Positions 34,709 through 44,222 of a DNA stretch of 64,000 nucleotides are shown in pieces. Position 1 is the first letter of the stretch, and each line of letters starts with the position of its first letter. The notes under the pieces were generated by a model. The model saw only the letters and a program-made list of their open reading frames with translations. It was not told where the DNA came from and searched no databases. Source of the DNA: Candidatus Poribacteria bacterium (GTDB lineage: Bacteria; Poribacteria; WGA-4E; WGA-3G); assembly GCA_026706025.1 (NCBI GenBank), contig JAPOZO010000052.1, positions 112,337 to 176,336 of the forward strand, read 5' to 3'. A program made the position numbers and the translations under genes.

Positions 34709-36346
34709 ATGACCGGGTTCAATCCTGCTAAAGACGAATATGCACGTTTTGAATACGGCATCCCGCCCGCCAAAAATGGCGATTATGCGTTCCTACTACA
34801 CTTCATCGCATCCCTCAAAAGCACAGGTAAAGGTGCAATCATCCTACCACACGGCGTGCTATTTCGCGGCAACAAAGAGGCAGATATACGCAGAAACCTC
34901 ATCGAACGTGGATACATCAAAGGCATTATTGGTTTACCCGCCAATCTGTTTTACGGTACGGGCATCCCCGCTTGTATCATCGTGATAGACAAGGAAAGTG
35001 CTGCACATCGTACTGGCATCTTTATGATAGACGCAAGCAAAGGTTACCTCAAAGATGGCAACAAAAACCGACTCCGCGCACAGGACATCCATAAAATCGT
35101 GTCCGTATTTAATAAACAGACCGAAATAGACGGATATTCCCGAATAGTGCCGACATCTGAAATTGTTAACCCTGCCAACGACTATAACCTCAATATCCCG
35201 CGCTATATTGACAACAGCGAACCCGAAGACCTACACGACCTTGACGCGCACCTCAACGGTGGTATCCCAAACACCGATATTGACGCACTTGACGACTATT
35301 GGGAAGTGTTTCCTACATTACGCCAAGAGTTGTTCAAAGCAAACGGCAGACCCAGTTATAGCGACCCACAAGTGGAAACACAACAGGTAAAAACGACCAT
35401 CCTCTCACATAACGAGTTCACTGACTACCAGCAGCAGGTAATCGCTGTCTTTGAGAGGTGGCGTAACACACACGAACCGCTGTTGGGGGGTATTGATGCG
35501 AATACCAAGCCAAGAGATGTTATTGATGCACTCTCGGAAGACCTGCTGATGCAATTCGACAATTTACCACTCCTTGACCCTTACGATGTTTACCAGAAAT
35601 TGATGGACTATTGGGATGAAGTGATGCAGGACGATGTGTATCTCATCACCACAGATGGATGGGTGAAGGCATCACAACCGCGCGACCTTATCCAAGACAA
35701 AGACCTCAAGGAAACCCCCGACCTTACTCTTAAGAAAAAGAAATATAAGACGGATCTGATTCCACCGGCACTGATTGTCGCACGCTATTTTACCGACAAA
35801 CAAGCAGAAATTGACAGACACCAAAGCGCGCTGGAGACTGCTGAGCAAAAACTTGAGGCATACATTGAAGAACATACCGGCGACGAGGGGTTGCTCACGG
35901 ATGCAGTCAACGACAGTGGCAACGTTACAAAGACCACTGTAAACGCAAGACGCAAAGCACTCACACCCAATCTGATGACGCACAACGATGCACAGGACGA
36001 CGAAAGCGAAGCACTTGAACACTGTCTATCGCTCATTAATGCGAAGGCAAAAGCGGACAAAAAGGTGAAAGACGCACAACTCGCATTGGATGAACAGGTG
36101 TTAGCACGCTACAAAACGCTCACCGAAACGGAAATTAAGCAGCTCGTGATTGACGATAAATGGTTCACCACAATCCAAGCCGAAATTACAAGTGAAGTAC
36201 AGCGGTTGACACAGAATCTCACAGAACGCGTGAAGGAATTAGAGGAACGCTACGCACAACCGTTGCCCGCCCTGTCGCAGGAAGTGGAAACATTTAGCGC
36301 GAAGGTAGCAGCACATTTGCAGAAGATGGGGGCGGATTGGGAATGA
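34709..36346 (+). CDS. hsdM: Type I DNA methyltransferase HsdM, C-terminal fragment (frameshifted)
   Basis: 545 residues in the frame that continues HsdM after the broken T run; the frame is actually open from about 34650, so the NPPF motif belongs to this part. It holds the rest of the methyltransferase fold (KGAIILPHGVLFRGNKEADI, GLPANLFYGTGIPACIIVID) and a long C-terminal region with coiled-coil-like helices (RHQSALETAEQKLEAYIEE), as in long HsdM proteins. The first usable ATG (34709) leaves out NPPF, so a separate product would be inactive as a methylase. It overlaps the hsdS start by four bases (ATGA). Confidence 0.85.
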   Translation: MTGFNPAKDEYARFEYGIPPAKNGDYAFLLHFIASLKSTGKGAIILPHGVLFRGNKEADIRRNLIERGYIKGIIGLPANLFYGTGIPACIIVIDKESAAHRTGIFMIDASKGYLKDGNKNRLRAQDIHKIVSVFNKQTEIDGYSRIVPTSEIVNPANDYNLNIPRYIDNSEPEDLHDLDAHLNGGIPNTDIDALDDYWEVFPTLRQELFKANGRPSYSDPQVETQQVKTTILSHNEFTDYQQQVIAVFERWRNTHEPLLGGIDANTKPRDVIDALSEDLLMQFDNLPLLDPYDVYQKLMDYWDEVMQDDVYLITTDGWVKASQPRDLIQDKDLKETPDLTLKKKKYKTDLIPPALIVARYFTDKQAEIDRHQSALETAEQKLEAYIEEHTGDEGLLTDAVNDSGNVTKTTVNARRKALTPNLMTHNDAQDDESEALEHCLSLINAKAKADKKVKDAQLALDEQVLARYKTLTETEIKQLVIDDKWFTTIQAEITSEVQRLTQNLTERVKELEERYAQPLPALSQEVETFSAKVAAHLQKMGADWE

Positions 36347-37611
36347 GTAAAACCACTATTCACCATAGGTTTTCAACAGGCTACAAACAGACAAATCTCG
36401 GACCTCTTCCTAATACTTGGAAAGCAGTACTTCTTGGAGATCTCTTTGTATTCAAAAACGGTCTAAATAAGGCCAAGGGATTTTTCGGTAGTGGAACACC
36501 TATCGTCAACTATATGGATGTTTTTGAACACCCAGGCCTTAGACCAGGTGATCTGTTGGGACGGGTAAACTTAACACCGGAGGAAATCAGGAATTTCAAA
36601 GTCCAAAAGGGCGACGTGTTCTTTACCCGCACATCGGAAACGGTTGAAGATATTGGGGTGGCATCCGTTATGCTCTATGAACCTCACGATACCGTATTTA
36701 GTGGCTTTGTTCTTCGTGCTAGGTCCCGTGATGGGCGACTCGACGATCACTACAAGCAGTACTGTTTTGCAAATAGAGTTGTCAGATCCCAAATCATATC
36801 AAATGCAACATACACAACGCGTGCCCTGACCAACGGTCGCACACTGTCTACTGTATGGATTGCCGTCCCACCAACTCCAGAACAACGCGCCATCGCCGAG
36901 GCGTTGTCAGATGTGGACGGGTTAATCAACGCATTGGACGCACTCATCGCCAAAAAGCGTGCAATCAAACAAGCCACCATGCAGCAACTGCTCACCGGTA
37001 GGACACGCCTGCCCGGCTTCAGCGGTGCATGGGAAACAAAGCAAATCGGCGATGTGGCAAGTCTATGTAGCGAGAAGAATAATTTAGGCGCGGATATCCC
37101 GGTTTTGACCTGTTCTAAGCACCTGGGATTCGTTGATTCGCTTAGTTACTTCAAGAACCAAGTCTTTAGCAAAGACCTGAGTAGCTACAAAATCATCAGA
37201 CGCGGCCAGATAGGTTATCCAATAAATCATGTTGAAGAAGGATCAATCGGACTTCAGGACCTCTATGATGTAGCTCTTGTTAGTCCAATTTATGTCGTGT
37301 GCTCACCGAAGAAGGACATCAATAGTTTCTTCCTCCACAGATTACTGAAGCTTGAATCCTACCGCCAAGAGTTTGCCAATGCTACTACGTCTTCCATTAA
37401 TCGCCGGGGAAGTTTAAGATGGCCTGTATTCTCAAAAATTCATGTTACTCTCCCACCCATCGACGAGCAAGTTGCTATCGCTGCAGTCCTCAATGATGTG
37501 GAGATTGAGATTGCAGCTCTTGAGAAACGCCGAGACAAAACTCACGCTATCAAACAAAGCATGATGCAGCAGCTTCTCACGGGGCGCGTGCGGTTGTTGA
37601 AATCGGAATAA
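36343..37611 (+). CDS. hsdS: Type I restriction-modification specificity subunit HsdS
   Basis: 422 residues from ATG 36343, which overlaps the hsdM stop (ATGA). The two target-recognition domains lie at about residues 15-180 and 230-370, separated by the conserved spacer PPTPEQRAIAEALSDVDGLI, ALIAKKRAIKQATMQQLLTG and closed by the related repeat DEQVAIAAVLNDVEIEIAAL, THAIKQSMMQQLLTG. These spacers are the coiled coils that set the gap in the split recognition site. The subunit directs HsdM and HsdR to DNA. The two domains are not alike, so a non-palindromic split site is expected. Confidence 0.93.
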   Translation: MSKTTIHHRFSTGYKQTNLGPLPNTWKAVLLGDLFVFKNGLNKAKGFFGSGTPIVNYMDVFEHPGLRPGDLLGRVNLTPEEIRNFKVQKGDVFFTRTSETVEDIGVASVMLYEPHDTVFSGFVLRARSRDGRLDDHYKQYCFANRVVRSQIISNATYTTRALTNGRTLSTVWIAVPPTPEQRAIAEALSDVDGLINALDALIAKKRAIKQATMQQLLTGRTRLPGFSGAWETKQIGDVASLCSEKNNLGADIPVLTCSKHLGFVDSLSYFKNQVFSKDLSSYKIIRRGQIGYPINHVEEGSIGLQDLYDVALVSPIYVVCSPKKDINSFFLHRLLKLESYRQEFANATTSSINRRGSLRWPVFSKIHVTLPPIDEQVAIAAVLNDVEIEIAALEKRRDKTHAIKQSMMQQLLTGRVRLLKSE

Positions 37612-37761
37612 GGTAGAAAACAAACACATGTCAGGACGAAATAGCGTTATTTAAATTTGACTTTTTCGTTGATTTTCTTTGGAAAATAGGGTAAATTCCG
37701 TACCAGCGTTTAGACAATTTTTATAGAGCCCACTCTGAATAATAGTAGCGTGCCAGTTTAT

Positions 37762-38409
37762 ATGAAATTAAACCACTATACCGATAACGTTTTTATCAAT
37801 TGCCCATTTGATTCGGCTTACAAGCCCTTGTTTGATGCGATAGTGTTTGCAGTACATGATTGCGGTTTTATGGCACGTTGTGCGCTTGAAGAAGAAGACA
37901 CAAGCCAAGTGCGTATTGATAAGATTTATACCATTATCGCGGACTGCCGTTATGGAATTCATGATATATCGCGAACAGAATTAGACGAGATTTCAGGTTT
38001 ACCTCGATTTAATATGCCTCTGGAATTGGGAATTTTCCTCGGCGCAAAGAGATTTGGTGTAAAAGAGCAAAAAAGAAAAAACTGCCTCGTACTGGATAGC
38101 GAACCGTATCGGTACCAACAATTTATCTCGGATATTGCTGGCCAAGACATTCAGTTTCATAACAACAGTCCTGAAGCAGTTATAAAAGCCGTCCGGAACT
38201 GGCTCCGCACTACCTCAAGGCGTCAAACACTTCCAAGTGGAAATGTTATCTGGGAACGTTACCAAAATTTTGTGAAAGATTTGCCGCAAATGGCGCAAGA
38301 TTTTCAGTTGGAAGTAAATGACCTGATTTTTAATGATTATGTTTGGGTACTCGGGAAATGGCTGGTCGCAGAGACAAGTTCTTTGTCCGATCAGCATTCA
38401 AGGAGATAA
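37762..38409 (+). CDS. Nucleoside deoxyribosyltransferase/TIR-like protein of unknown function
   Basis: 215 residues from ATG 37762; a GTG at 37750 would add four. It opens with a Rossmann-type strand (TDNVFINCPFDSAYKPLFDA) and has CRYGIHDISRTELDEI and FNMPLELGIFLGAKRFG. The Glu88 in PLELG sits where nucleoside 2-deoxyribosyltransferases and TIR-type proteins have their catalytic Glu. I recognise the conserved pattern but not a named function; a nucleotide- or NAD-processing role is inference. It lies 150 bases after hsdS and 65 before the TIR gene, inside the restriction-modification operon and on the same strand. Confidence 0.7.
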   Translation: MKLNHYTDNVFINCPFDSAYKPLFDAIVFAVHDCGFMARCALEEEDTSQVRIDKIYTIIADCRYGIHDISRTELDEISGLPRFNMPLELGIFLGAKRFGVKEQKRKNCLVLDSEPYRYQQFISDIAGQDIQFHNNSPEAVIKAVRNWLRTTSRRQTLPSGNVIWERYQNFVKDLPQMAQDFQLEVNDLIFNDYVWVLGKWLVAETSSLSDQHSRR

Positions 38410-38474
38410 TCAGCAGTACAAGATAAAAAATTTTATAGGTGTCGCGAGCCATTTAAAATCGCGGGAGAATACCC

Positions 38475-39284
38475 ATGGCAAGACAAAGAACTATCAAATT
38501 CCCACCCAAACGTGGGAAACTCACAATCTGCCAAATTGAACAGGCAGTAGATAAGGTCATTCAAAAGAGGCGCGCGCAAGAGACAATAACTTCAACACCG
38601 AAAGAGGATAGAAGTGAAAAATACGACGTGTTTATTAGTTTTTGCGCGGATGATTCCGATGCCATCAACCTCCTCAGTACGCTGCTCAAAAATGAAAATA
38701 GCAATATTGTGTTTAGCGATCTCTCTCCGAGAGCACCGTTCAATAGCGAAAAATCGGATCACATCAAACCTGACATCCGAGAACGTATTCGCCAAAGTTC
38801 GGTTACTGTCGTGTATGTATCGGATAAAACTGCAAATAGCGAATGGGTAGACTGGGAAATACGAGAAAGCCTCGCACAGGGAAAAGGTGTTCTTGCCATG
38901 CACAAAGGTGACACTCGACCTAAACACCTCCCGAAGGCAATCGTTGAGAACAATATTAAGGTGTTACCTTGGAAGCAGCAGCTTATAAATGATACTATAC
39001 AGGGACAAGCAGAGACAGGACTGCCAGAGTCCCTCCCTTCAGATATCAAATCGAAAGTCATAAACTTACTCACCGCTGGTGCGATGTCAAGATCCGAATT
39101 GTCCAAGAAATTAGGACAGAAGAAGCCTACCGGTCATCTCCACAACGTTATTCGAGGCCTTCTGGATGATCAGATGATTGAATACACACTACCAGATAAA
39201 CCCAGAAGTCGAAGGCAGCAGTACCAATTGACTGACAAAGGAAGGACCGAACTCTCAAAGTTGAAATCAAGAGATGCAGTATAA
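38475..39284 (+). CDS. ThsB-like TIR domain protein with C-terminal winged helix
   Basis: 269 residues. Residues 48-165 are a TIR-like (MTH538/ThsB type) domain: KYDVFISFCADDSDAINLL, VTVVYVSDKTANSEWVDWEI with the catalytic-type Glu128, and GKGVLAMHKGD. Residues 192-265 are a winged helix: LLTAGAMSRSELSKKLGQ, HLHNVIRGLLDDQMIEY and RRQQYQLTDKGRTEL, as in MarR/ArsR-type or RecG-like DNA-binding parts. TIR enzymes of phage defence make or break NAD-derived signals; a DNA-binding winged helix on the same chain is unusual. GGGAG precedes the start. The stop codon lies in the first unit of a 12-bp tandem repeat. Confidence 0.82.
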   Translation: MARQRTIKFPPKRGKLTICQIEQAVDKVIQKRRAQETITSTPKEDRSEKYDVFISFCADDSDAINLLSTLLKNENSNIVFSDLSPRAPFNSEKSDHIKPDIRERIRQSSVTVVYVSDKTANSEWVDWEIRESLAQGKGVLAMHKGDTRPKHLPKAIVENNIKVLPWKQQLINDTIQGQAETGLPESLPSDIKSKVINLLTAGAMSRSELSKKLGQKKPTGHLHNVIRGLLDDQMIEYTLPDKPRSRRQQYQLTDKGRTELSKLKSRDAV

Positions 39285-39326
39285 GATGCAGTATAAGATG
39301 CAGTATAAGATGCAGTATAAGATGCA
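39273..39326 (+). repeat. 12-bp tandem repeat, 4.5 copies
   Basis: GATGCAGTATAA is repeated four times without a mismatch (39273-39320) and then GATGCA. The first copy carries the stop codon of the TIR gene. Because 12 is a multiple of three, every unit ends with an in-frame TAA, giving four stops in a row. It lies in the 133-base gap before hsdR. Copy number may vary between strains. Confidence 0.9.
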
Positions 39327-39417
39327 ACCCGAATCGCGACTATTACATTTATAATCGGGAATCGGAGTGTTTTGCTTGGGAGTTTCTTCCCTTCTATAGA
39401 GAATAGGATACACCAAC

Positions 39418-42400
39418 ATGCACATAATTCGTGAAACAGAAAAAGACACACAAAAACGCGTCATAGAATTCTTCCAAGATGCCTTGAACTATACCTACCT
39501 CGGTAGCTGGGCAGATAGCGTTGACGAAAACAGCAATATCATCCCTGAAGACCTTGCTGACTGGCTGCGGAAACAGAACCACGCCCCCAATATTATCACC
39601 AAAGCAGTGTATCAACTACAACAAGCAGCGAAAATTGGTGGAAGTAGAACGCTTTATGACGCGAACTTTGAAGTCTATGAACTCTTACGCTACGGCGTGA
39701 AGGTGCAACCAGATGTCAGTGAACAACATAAAACAGTCTGGCTAATAGATTGGAAAAATCCAGAAAACAACGATTTCGGTATCGCAGAGGAGGTCGCGCT
39801 CAGAGGAAAACACAACAAACGTCCCGATCTCGTGCTATATATCAACGGTATCGCTATCGGTGTGTTAGAGTTGAAAAGTGCCATAACCTCTGTCTCTGAA
39901 GGTATCCGTCAAAACCTTGTCAATCAAACAGAGACGTTCATCGAGTGGTTTTTTAGCACAGTGCAGCTGGTGATGGCGGGGAATGAAACTGAAGGATTAC
40001 GTTACGGCGTTATTAAGACCCCTGAAAAATACTGGTTACGATGGAAAGTAAAGCCTGCACAGCCAGAGACTGCGACCAATCCGTTACTTAGAGAACTCGG
40101 GCAATTTTGCAACAAAGAACGGATGCTTGAAATCTTACACGACTTCATCGTATTTGATGCTGGAAGAAAGAAAATCTGCCGTCATAATCAATACTTCGGT
40201 GTGAAGGCAGCCCAGGAACGCGTCAAGAGTAGAGAGGGCGGGATTATCTGGCACACACAAGGCAGCGGGAAAAGTTTGGTGATGGTCTGGTTAGCAAAAT
40301 GGATTCTGGCAAATAATCCTAACGCACGGGTACTCATCATCACTGACCGCATAGAATTGGATGAACAAATCGAAGGTGTTTTTCAGGGTGTCAAAGAGAA
40401 TATTAAGCGAACAAAGAACGGTGAGGATCTGAAGCAAGTACTTAGCGATGCCACAAACCGGTTAGCCTGTTCTCTCATTCACAAGTTTGGCAAGTCGGGA
40501 GAGATAGAAGATACAGATGTTGACCTCTATGTAATTGATCTAAAGCAGAATCTCGCTGATGGTTTACGTGTAAAGGACGAATTTTTTGTATTTGTAGACG
40601 AATGCCACCGCACACAGTCGGGCATACTCCACAAGGCAATGAAGGAACTTCTTCCCAACGCCATGCTCATTGGCTTCACAGGCACACCGCTGCTAAAGAG
40701 CGACAAACAACGGAGCATTGAGATATTCGGTAAATTTATTGACACCTATAAATATGATGAGGCAGTCCATGATGAAGTCGTGCTTGACCTGCAGTATGAG
40801 GCACGCGATATTGACCAGAATCTCACTTCACAAGACCGTATAGACCAATTTTTTGATAGCAAAACCCGCGGGTTAAACGATGTGGCGAAAGCACAGCTCA
40901 AGGAACGTTGGGGAACGATGCTAAATGTCGAAAGTTCAATGAATCGCTTACGGAAAATCGTCGCAGACATTGTTTTGGATATGGGCACGCGCGATCGGTT
41001 GAAAAGTGGGAAAGGGAACGCAATGCTTGTGGCGAACAGTATCCTCTCTGCTTGTAGGCTCTACAATCTATTTCAAGATACACCTTTGAGAGGGAAATGT
41101 GCCGTGGTGACATCCTATAGACCCAATATAGAATCCATCAAACTCGAAGAAACAGGCGAAGGACTTACCGATAAGCAGCTGGAATACAATACATATAGAG
41201 ATATGCTTTCAGCATATTTTGGAAAGCCTTTTAAGTTGACGAACGCCAAGGTTGATCAGTTTGAACAAGAGGTAAAGAAACGTTTCATTGAAGAACCTGC
41301 ACAGATGAAACTCCTCATCGTCGTGGACAAACTACTCACAGGTTTTGATGCACCACCTGCCACCTATCTTTACATAGACAAAAGTATGCAGGATCATGGG
41401 TTGTTTCAAGCAATCTGTCGCGTCAATCGCATTCATACTGATGACAAGGAATTCGGCTACATCGTGGATTATAAAGACCTATTTGGATCCCTGAGGCAGG
41501 CAATGACAGACTATACGGGTGAGGCGTTTGAAAACTACGATACCGAAGATGTGGAAGGATTATTGAAGGATAGGCTTGAAAAAGGCAGAGAACGATTAGA
41601 AGACGCACGCGAAGCGATTAAAGCGTTATGCGAACCGGTTGATCCGCCGAAACAGATTGCGGATTATATCCGTTATTTCTGTAGTGCGGAAAGTGGAAAC
41701 AACGAACAGATAAAAGCCAATGAGCAGAAACGCATAAAACTCTATAAGTTGACTGCAGCCTTAGTCCGTGCATACGCTAACCTTGCAAATGAGATGGAGG
41801 CGGCAGGATATAGTGACGCGGAAGCAGAGAAAATCAAAAAAGAAGTGGGCGATTACGAATATGTACGTCAACAAGTAAAACTAACAAGTGGCGACTACAT
41901 TGACCTGAAGATGTTCGAGCCTGATATGCGCCATCTGTTGGATACTTATATCCAAGCCGAGGAGAGTGAGACGCTCTCAACATTTGACAATATGCCACTT
42001 GTCCAACTGATCGTGAATAAGGGTGCCGATGCGGCGATTGAGAAATTGCCTGAAGGCATCCGCACAAGTGAAGAGGCGATCGCGGCAACAATAGAAAACA
42101 ACATTCGGCGTGTCATTGTTGACAAATCAGAGATCAATCCCAAATATTATGAAGAGATGTCACGACTGCTTGATGAACTCATTCGTCAGCGGAGACAGGA
42201 TAAAATTAATTATCGGCAATACCTATCAGAGGCTACGAGGTTGAGCAAGCAGATTACCGATCCTACTGCAAACTCGGACTATCCACAGGGCATTGATACA
42301 AAACCACGGCAGGCTTTTTTTGATAACTTACCAGACGATATGCCGGTTGATCATAAAACCGAAATGGCGAAAGCAATAGATGAGGCTATTATTGATGAAA

Positions 42401-42543
42401 GAAGTGATGAATGGAGAGGAAATAGATTCAAAGAACTTGAAATACGTAACGCCATTGAAATAGTTATCTTGGATGATTTTGATGACGATACTATTGACAT
42501 TGACAAAATTTTCAATATCGCAAAAAATCAAGATGAATACTAA
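39418..42543 (+). CDS. hsdR: Type I restriction endonuclease subunit HsdR
   Basis: 1041 residues, full length. Nuclease motif near the N-terminus: RPDLVLYINGIAIGVLELK (PD...ExK). ATPase/translocase motifs: IWHTQGSGKSLVMVWLAK (Walker A), FVFVDECHRTQSG (DEAD-like box), MLIGFTGTPLL (motif III) and QAICRVNRIH (motif VI). It pumps DNA and cuts it at a distance from the recognition site once assembled with HsdM and HsdS. It is separated from hsdS by the two TIR/deoxyribosyltransferase-like genes and a tandem repeat. It overlaps the next gene by 11 bases. Confidence 0.95.
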   Translation: MHIIRETEKDTQKRVIEFFQDALNYTYLGSWADSVDENSNIIPEDLADWLRKQNHAPNIITKAVYQLQQAAKIGGSRTLYDANFEVYELLRYGVKVQPDVSEQHKTVWLIDWKNPENNDFGIAEEVALRGKHNKRPDLVLYINGIAIGVLELKSAITSVSEGIRQNLVNQTETFIEWFFSTVQLVMAGNETEGLRYGVIKTPEKYWLRWKVKPAQPETATNPLLRELGQFCNKERMLEILHDFIVFDAGRKKICRHNQYFGVKAAQERVKSREGGIIWHTQGSGKSLVMVWLAKWILANNPNARVLIITDRIELDEQIEGVFQGVKENIKRTKNGEDLKQVLSDATNRLACSLIHKFGKSGEIEDTDVDLYVIDLKQNLADGLRVKDEFFVFVDECHRTQSGILHKAMKELLPNAMLIGFTGTPLLKSDKQRSIEIFGKFIDTYKYDEAVHDEVVLDLQYEARDIDQNLTSQDRIDQFFDSKTRGLNDVAKAQLKERWGTMLNVESSMNRLRKIVADIVLDMGTRDRLKSGKGNAMLVANSILSACRLYNLFQDTPLRGKCAVVTSYRPNIESIKLEETGEGLTDKQLEYNTYRDMLSAYFGKPFKLTNAKVDQFEQEVKKRFIEEPAQMKLLIVVDKLLTGFDAPPATYLYIDKSMQDHGLFQAICRVNRIHTDDKEFGYIVDYKDLFGSLRQAMTDYTGEAFENYDTEDVEGLLKDRLEKGRERLEDAREAIKALCEPVDPPKQIADYIRYFCSAESGNNEQIKANEQKRIKLYKLTAALVRAYANLANEMEAAGYSDAEAEKIKKEVGDYEYVRQQVKLTSGDYIDLKMFEPDMRHLLDTYIQAEESETLSTFDNMPLVQLIVNKGADAAIEKLPEGIRTSEEAIAATIENNIRRVIVDKSEINPKYYEEMSRLLDELIRQRRQDKINYRQYLSEATRLSKQITDPTANSDYPQGIDTKPRQAFFDNLPDDMPVDHKTEMAKAIDEAIIDERSDEWRGNRFKELEIRNAIEIVILDDFDDDTIDIDKIFNIAKNQDEY

Positions 42544-43267
42544 AACCGAAGATTATCATATTGAAGTCCGTGGTCTCTCCATAGAGGTTGTCCGTAAAGA
42601 CATTAAGCATTTTTATATTGGTGTTCATCCACCCCATGGACAGGTGCGTGTGTCTGCACCATTGCGACTTGACGATGATGCCGTGCGGATGGCTATTATT
42701 TCACGTCTGGGATGGATTAGACGGAAACAAGCATCGTTTGCAAAGCAGGAACGTCAATCACAACGGGAGTATGTGTCCGGTGAAAGCCATTATTTTGCGG
42801 GGAAACGTTACAGACTGAAAGTAACAGAGCAGGACAGTCCACCAATGGTTCGCCTGCTTAACAATACGAGGATCGGATTAGTCGTACGTCCAGGGACAGA
42901 CCGGGACAAACGCGAGTCAGTACTTTATGAATGGTATCGTGAACATCTTCGCGCACAATTACCACTACTCATTGCCAAATGGGAACAGAAGATGGGTTTG
43001 TCTGTTAACGAGGTGCGCATTAAGAAAATGAAAACACTCTGGGGGTCTTGCAACATCGGAGCCAAACGTATATGGCTTAATCTGGAACTGGCGAAGAAAC
43101 CGAAATCGTGTCTGGTGTATGTATTGGTGCATGAGATGGTGCATTTACTGGAACGTCATCATAACGATCGGTTCCGTGAGTTGATGGACAAGTTCCTACC
43201 GCAATGGCGAACATATAGAGACATCCTCAACCAAGCCCCCTTGGCACACGAAGATTGGCGGTACTGA
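42533..43267 (+). CDS. YgjP/SprT-like zinc metallopeptidase (DUF45)
   Basis: 244 residues from ATG 42533, which overlaps the hsdR end; an earlier in-frame start at 42473 would extend into hsdR and is less likely. The zinc motif is VLVHEMVHLLERHHNDRF (HExxH with a downstream His), preceded by KMKTLWGSCNIGAKRIWLN, the W-G-S-C signature of the YgjP family. Genes of this family often follow hsdR in type I systems. A role in processing or trimming of the restriction complex is only a suggestion. It closes the restriction-modification operon. Confidence 0.87.
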   Translation: MNTKTEDYHIEVRGLSIEVVRKDIKHFYIGVHPPHGQVRVSAPLRLDDDAVRMAIISRLGWIRRKQASFAKQERQSQREYVSGESHYFAGKRYRLKVTEQDSPPMVRLLNNTRIGLVVRPGTDRDKRESVLYEWYREHLRAQLPLLIAKWEQKMGLSVNEVRIKKMKTLWGSCNIGAKRIWLNLELAKKPKSCLVYVLVHEMVHLLERHHNDRFRELMDKFLPQWRTYRDILNQAPLAHEDWRY

Positions 43268-43315
43268 TTTATAGCAAAGCGCGAAAATATATGAACATTA
43301 CTGAAAGGAAAATCG

Positions 43316-44038
43316 ATGAATTGCCTTGATTATGGACTCTCTTTTATTAACACTGTTGGCAACGGGAATGCTCCGCGCTTTTGGGTCGAATCGCGATGCC
43401 GCATCATAGATAACACAGATGGAAGTTTCAGCGATTATTACCAATGCGGTTCGTGTAAGAGTGAACACACCTTTGCGGAGAAAAATCTCTTCATAAATCC
43501 AAACTATGACTTCCTCCCTGTTTTTGGCAAAGAACACATAGCCGTATTCAGAAGGCATGCTTACTGCAACGATAACTACGCCGAATATAGACCGGCGCGG
43601 GACTATTGGGGAGGTCCCTTGTTTGATGTTCAAGAGGCATCGCCGGTCCGGGTCCTTGATAGCAACGCAGCCATTCTTGAGGCGACACAAAAATGTCTAC
43701 CCATCGTAACGCAGACAGAAATATGGGATACCCATACACAGCAGCGGGCAATTATTGAGTGTCCGGTTAAAACGATGAACATAGATGAAAACGCTGGCAT
43801 CTACCAAGTTGATACTGGAATTGTGCTATTTCCAGATCTGTCAAAGCGATATGATCGGCAGATTGAGGCGTTCAGCCTCGCTTACGTTGCTTTCAACGCA
43901 CCGCACTTCGCTGACTTCGTTATCGAACGCCCCACTGCCATCGTTGAAAATGGCGTAGAAGTCACCCAAGTTTACCACTATTCCGAAATTCGGAGTTTAG
44001 AAGCAAAAAATACCGTGTTCTGCATCGGTGAACTTTAA
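43316..44038 (+). CDS. Hypothetical protein
   Basis: 240 residues, no signal peptide or membrane helix. It has several aromatic and charged stretches (DYYQCGSCKSEHTFAEK with a C-x2-C pair, HAYCNDNYAEYRPARDYWGG, VYHYSEIRSLEAKN). I recognise no family. AAAGGA precedes the ATG. It lies between the restriction-modification island and the sugar transporter and could belong to either. Confidence 0.5.
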   Translation: MNCLDYGLSFINTVGNGNAPRFWVESRCRIIDNTDGSFSDYYQCGSCKSEHTFAEKNLFINPNYDFLPVFGKEHIAVFRRHAYCNDNYAEYRPARDYWGGPLFDVQEASPVRVLDSNAAILEATQKCLPIVTQTEIWDTHTQQRAIIECPVKTMNIDENAGIYQVDTGIVLFPDLSKRYDRQIEAFSLAYVAFNAPHFADFVIERPTAIVENGVEVTQVYHYSEIRSLEAKNTVFCIGEL

Positions 44039-44109
44039 CAGACATTCCCATTCAGATAAATGTAGTTAGGTCGGTTCGATGCCTGCACCTGCACTGTAAA
44101 CAAATTTCC

Positions 44110-44138
44110 TTGCAAAAATTTTTCTGTTTCCTTATAAT
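44110..44138 (+). promoter_or_regulatory. Promoter of the sugar ABC transporter operon
   Basis: TTGCAA (4/6) at 44110-44115, 17-bp spacer, perfect TATAAT at 44133-44138, about 85 bases before the binding-protein start. A weak inverted repeat (GGTCGGTTCGAT upstream, GCACCGAACCG downstream) straddles the promoter and could be an operator. Confidence 0.55.
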
Positions 44139-44222
44139 GCTTGGTAAAGCACCGAACCGTATGTCAGATTTTAATAGGTGCTAATAACAACTCGCATGAT
44201 ACTTTATACGGAGGACAGAAGT

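Noticed and set aside
39273-39326. Possible CRISPR-like array
   Set aside because: The 12-bp units are directly joined with no spacers, so it is a tandem repeat.
33894-43267. Type I restriction-modification core as a novel system
   Set aside because: HsdM, HsdS, HsdR and the YgjP-like gene are a standard set; only the two inserted genes are unusual.
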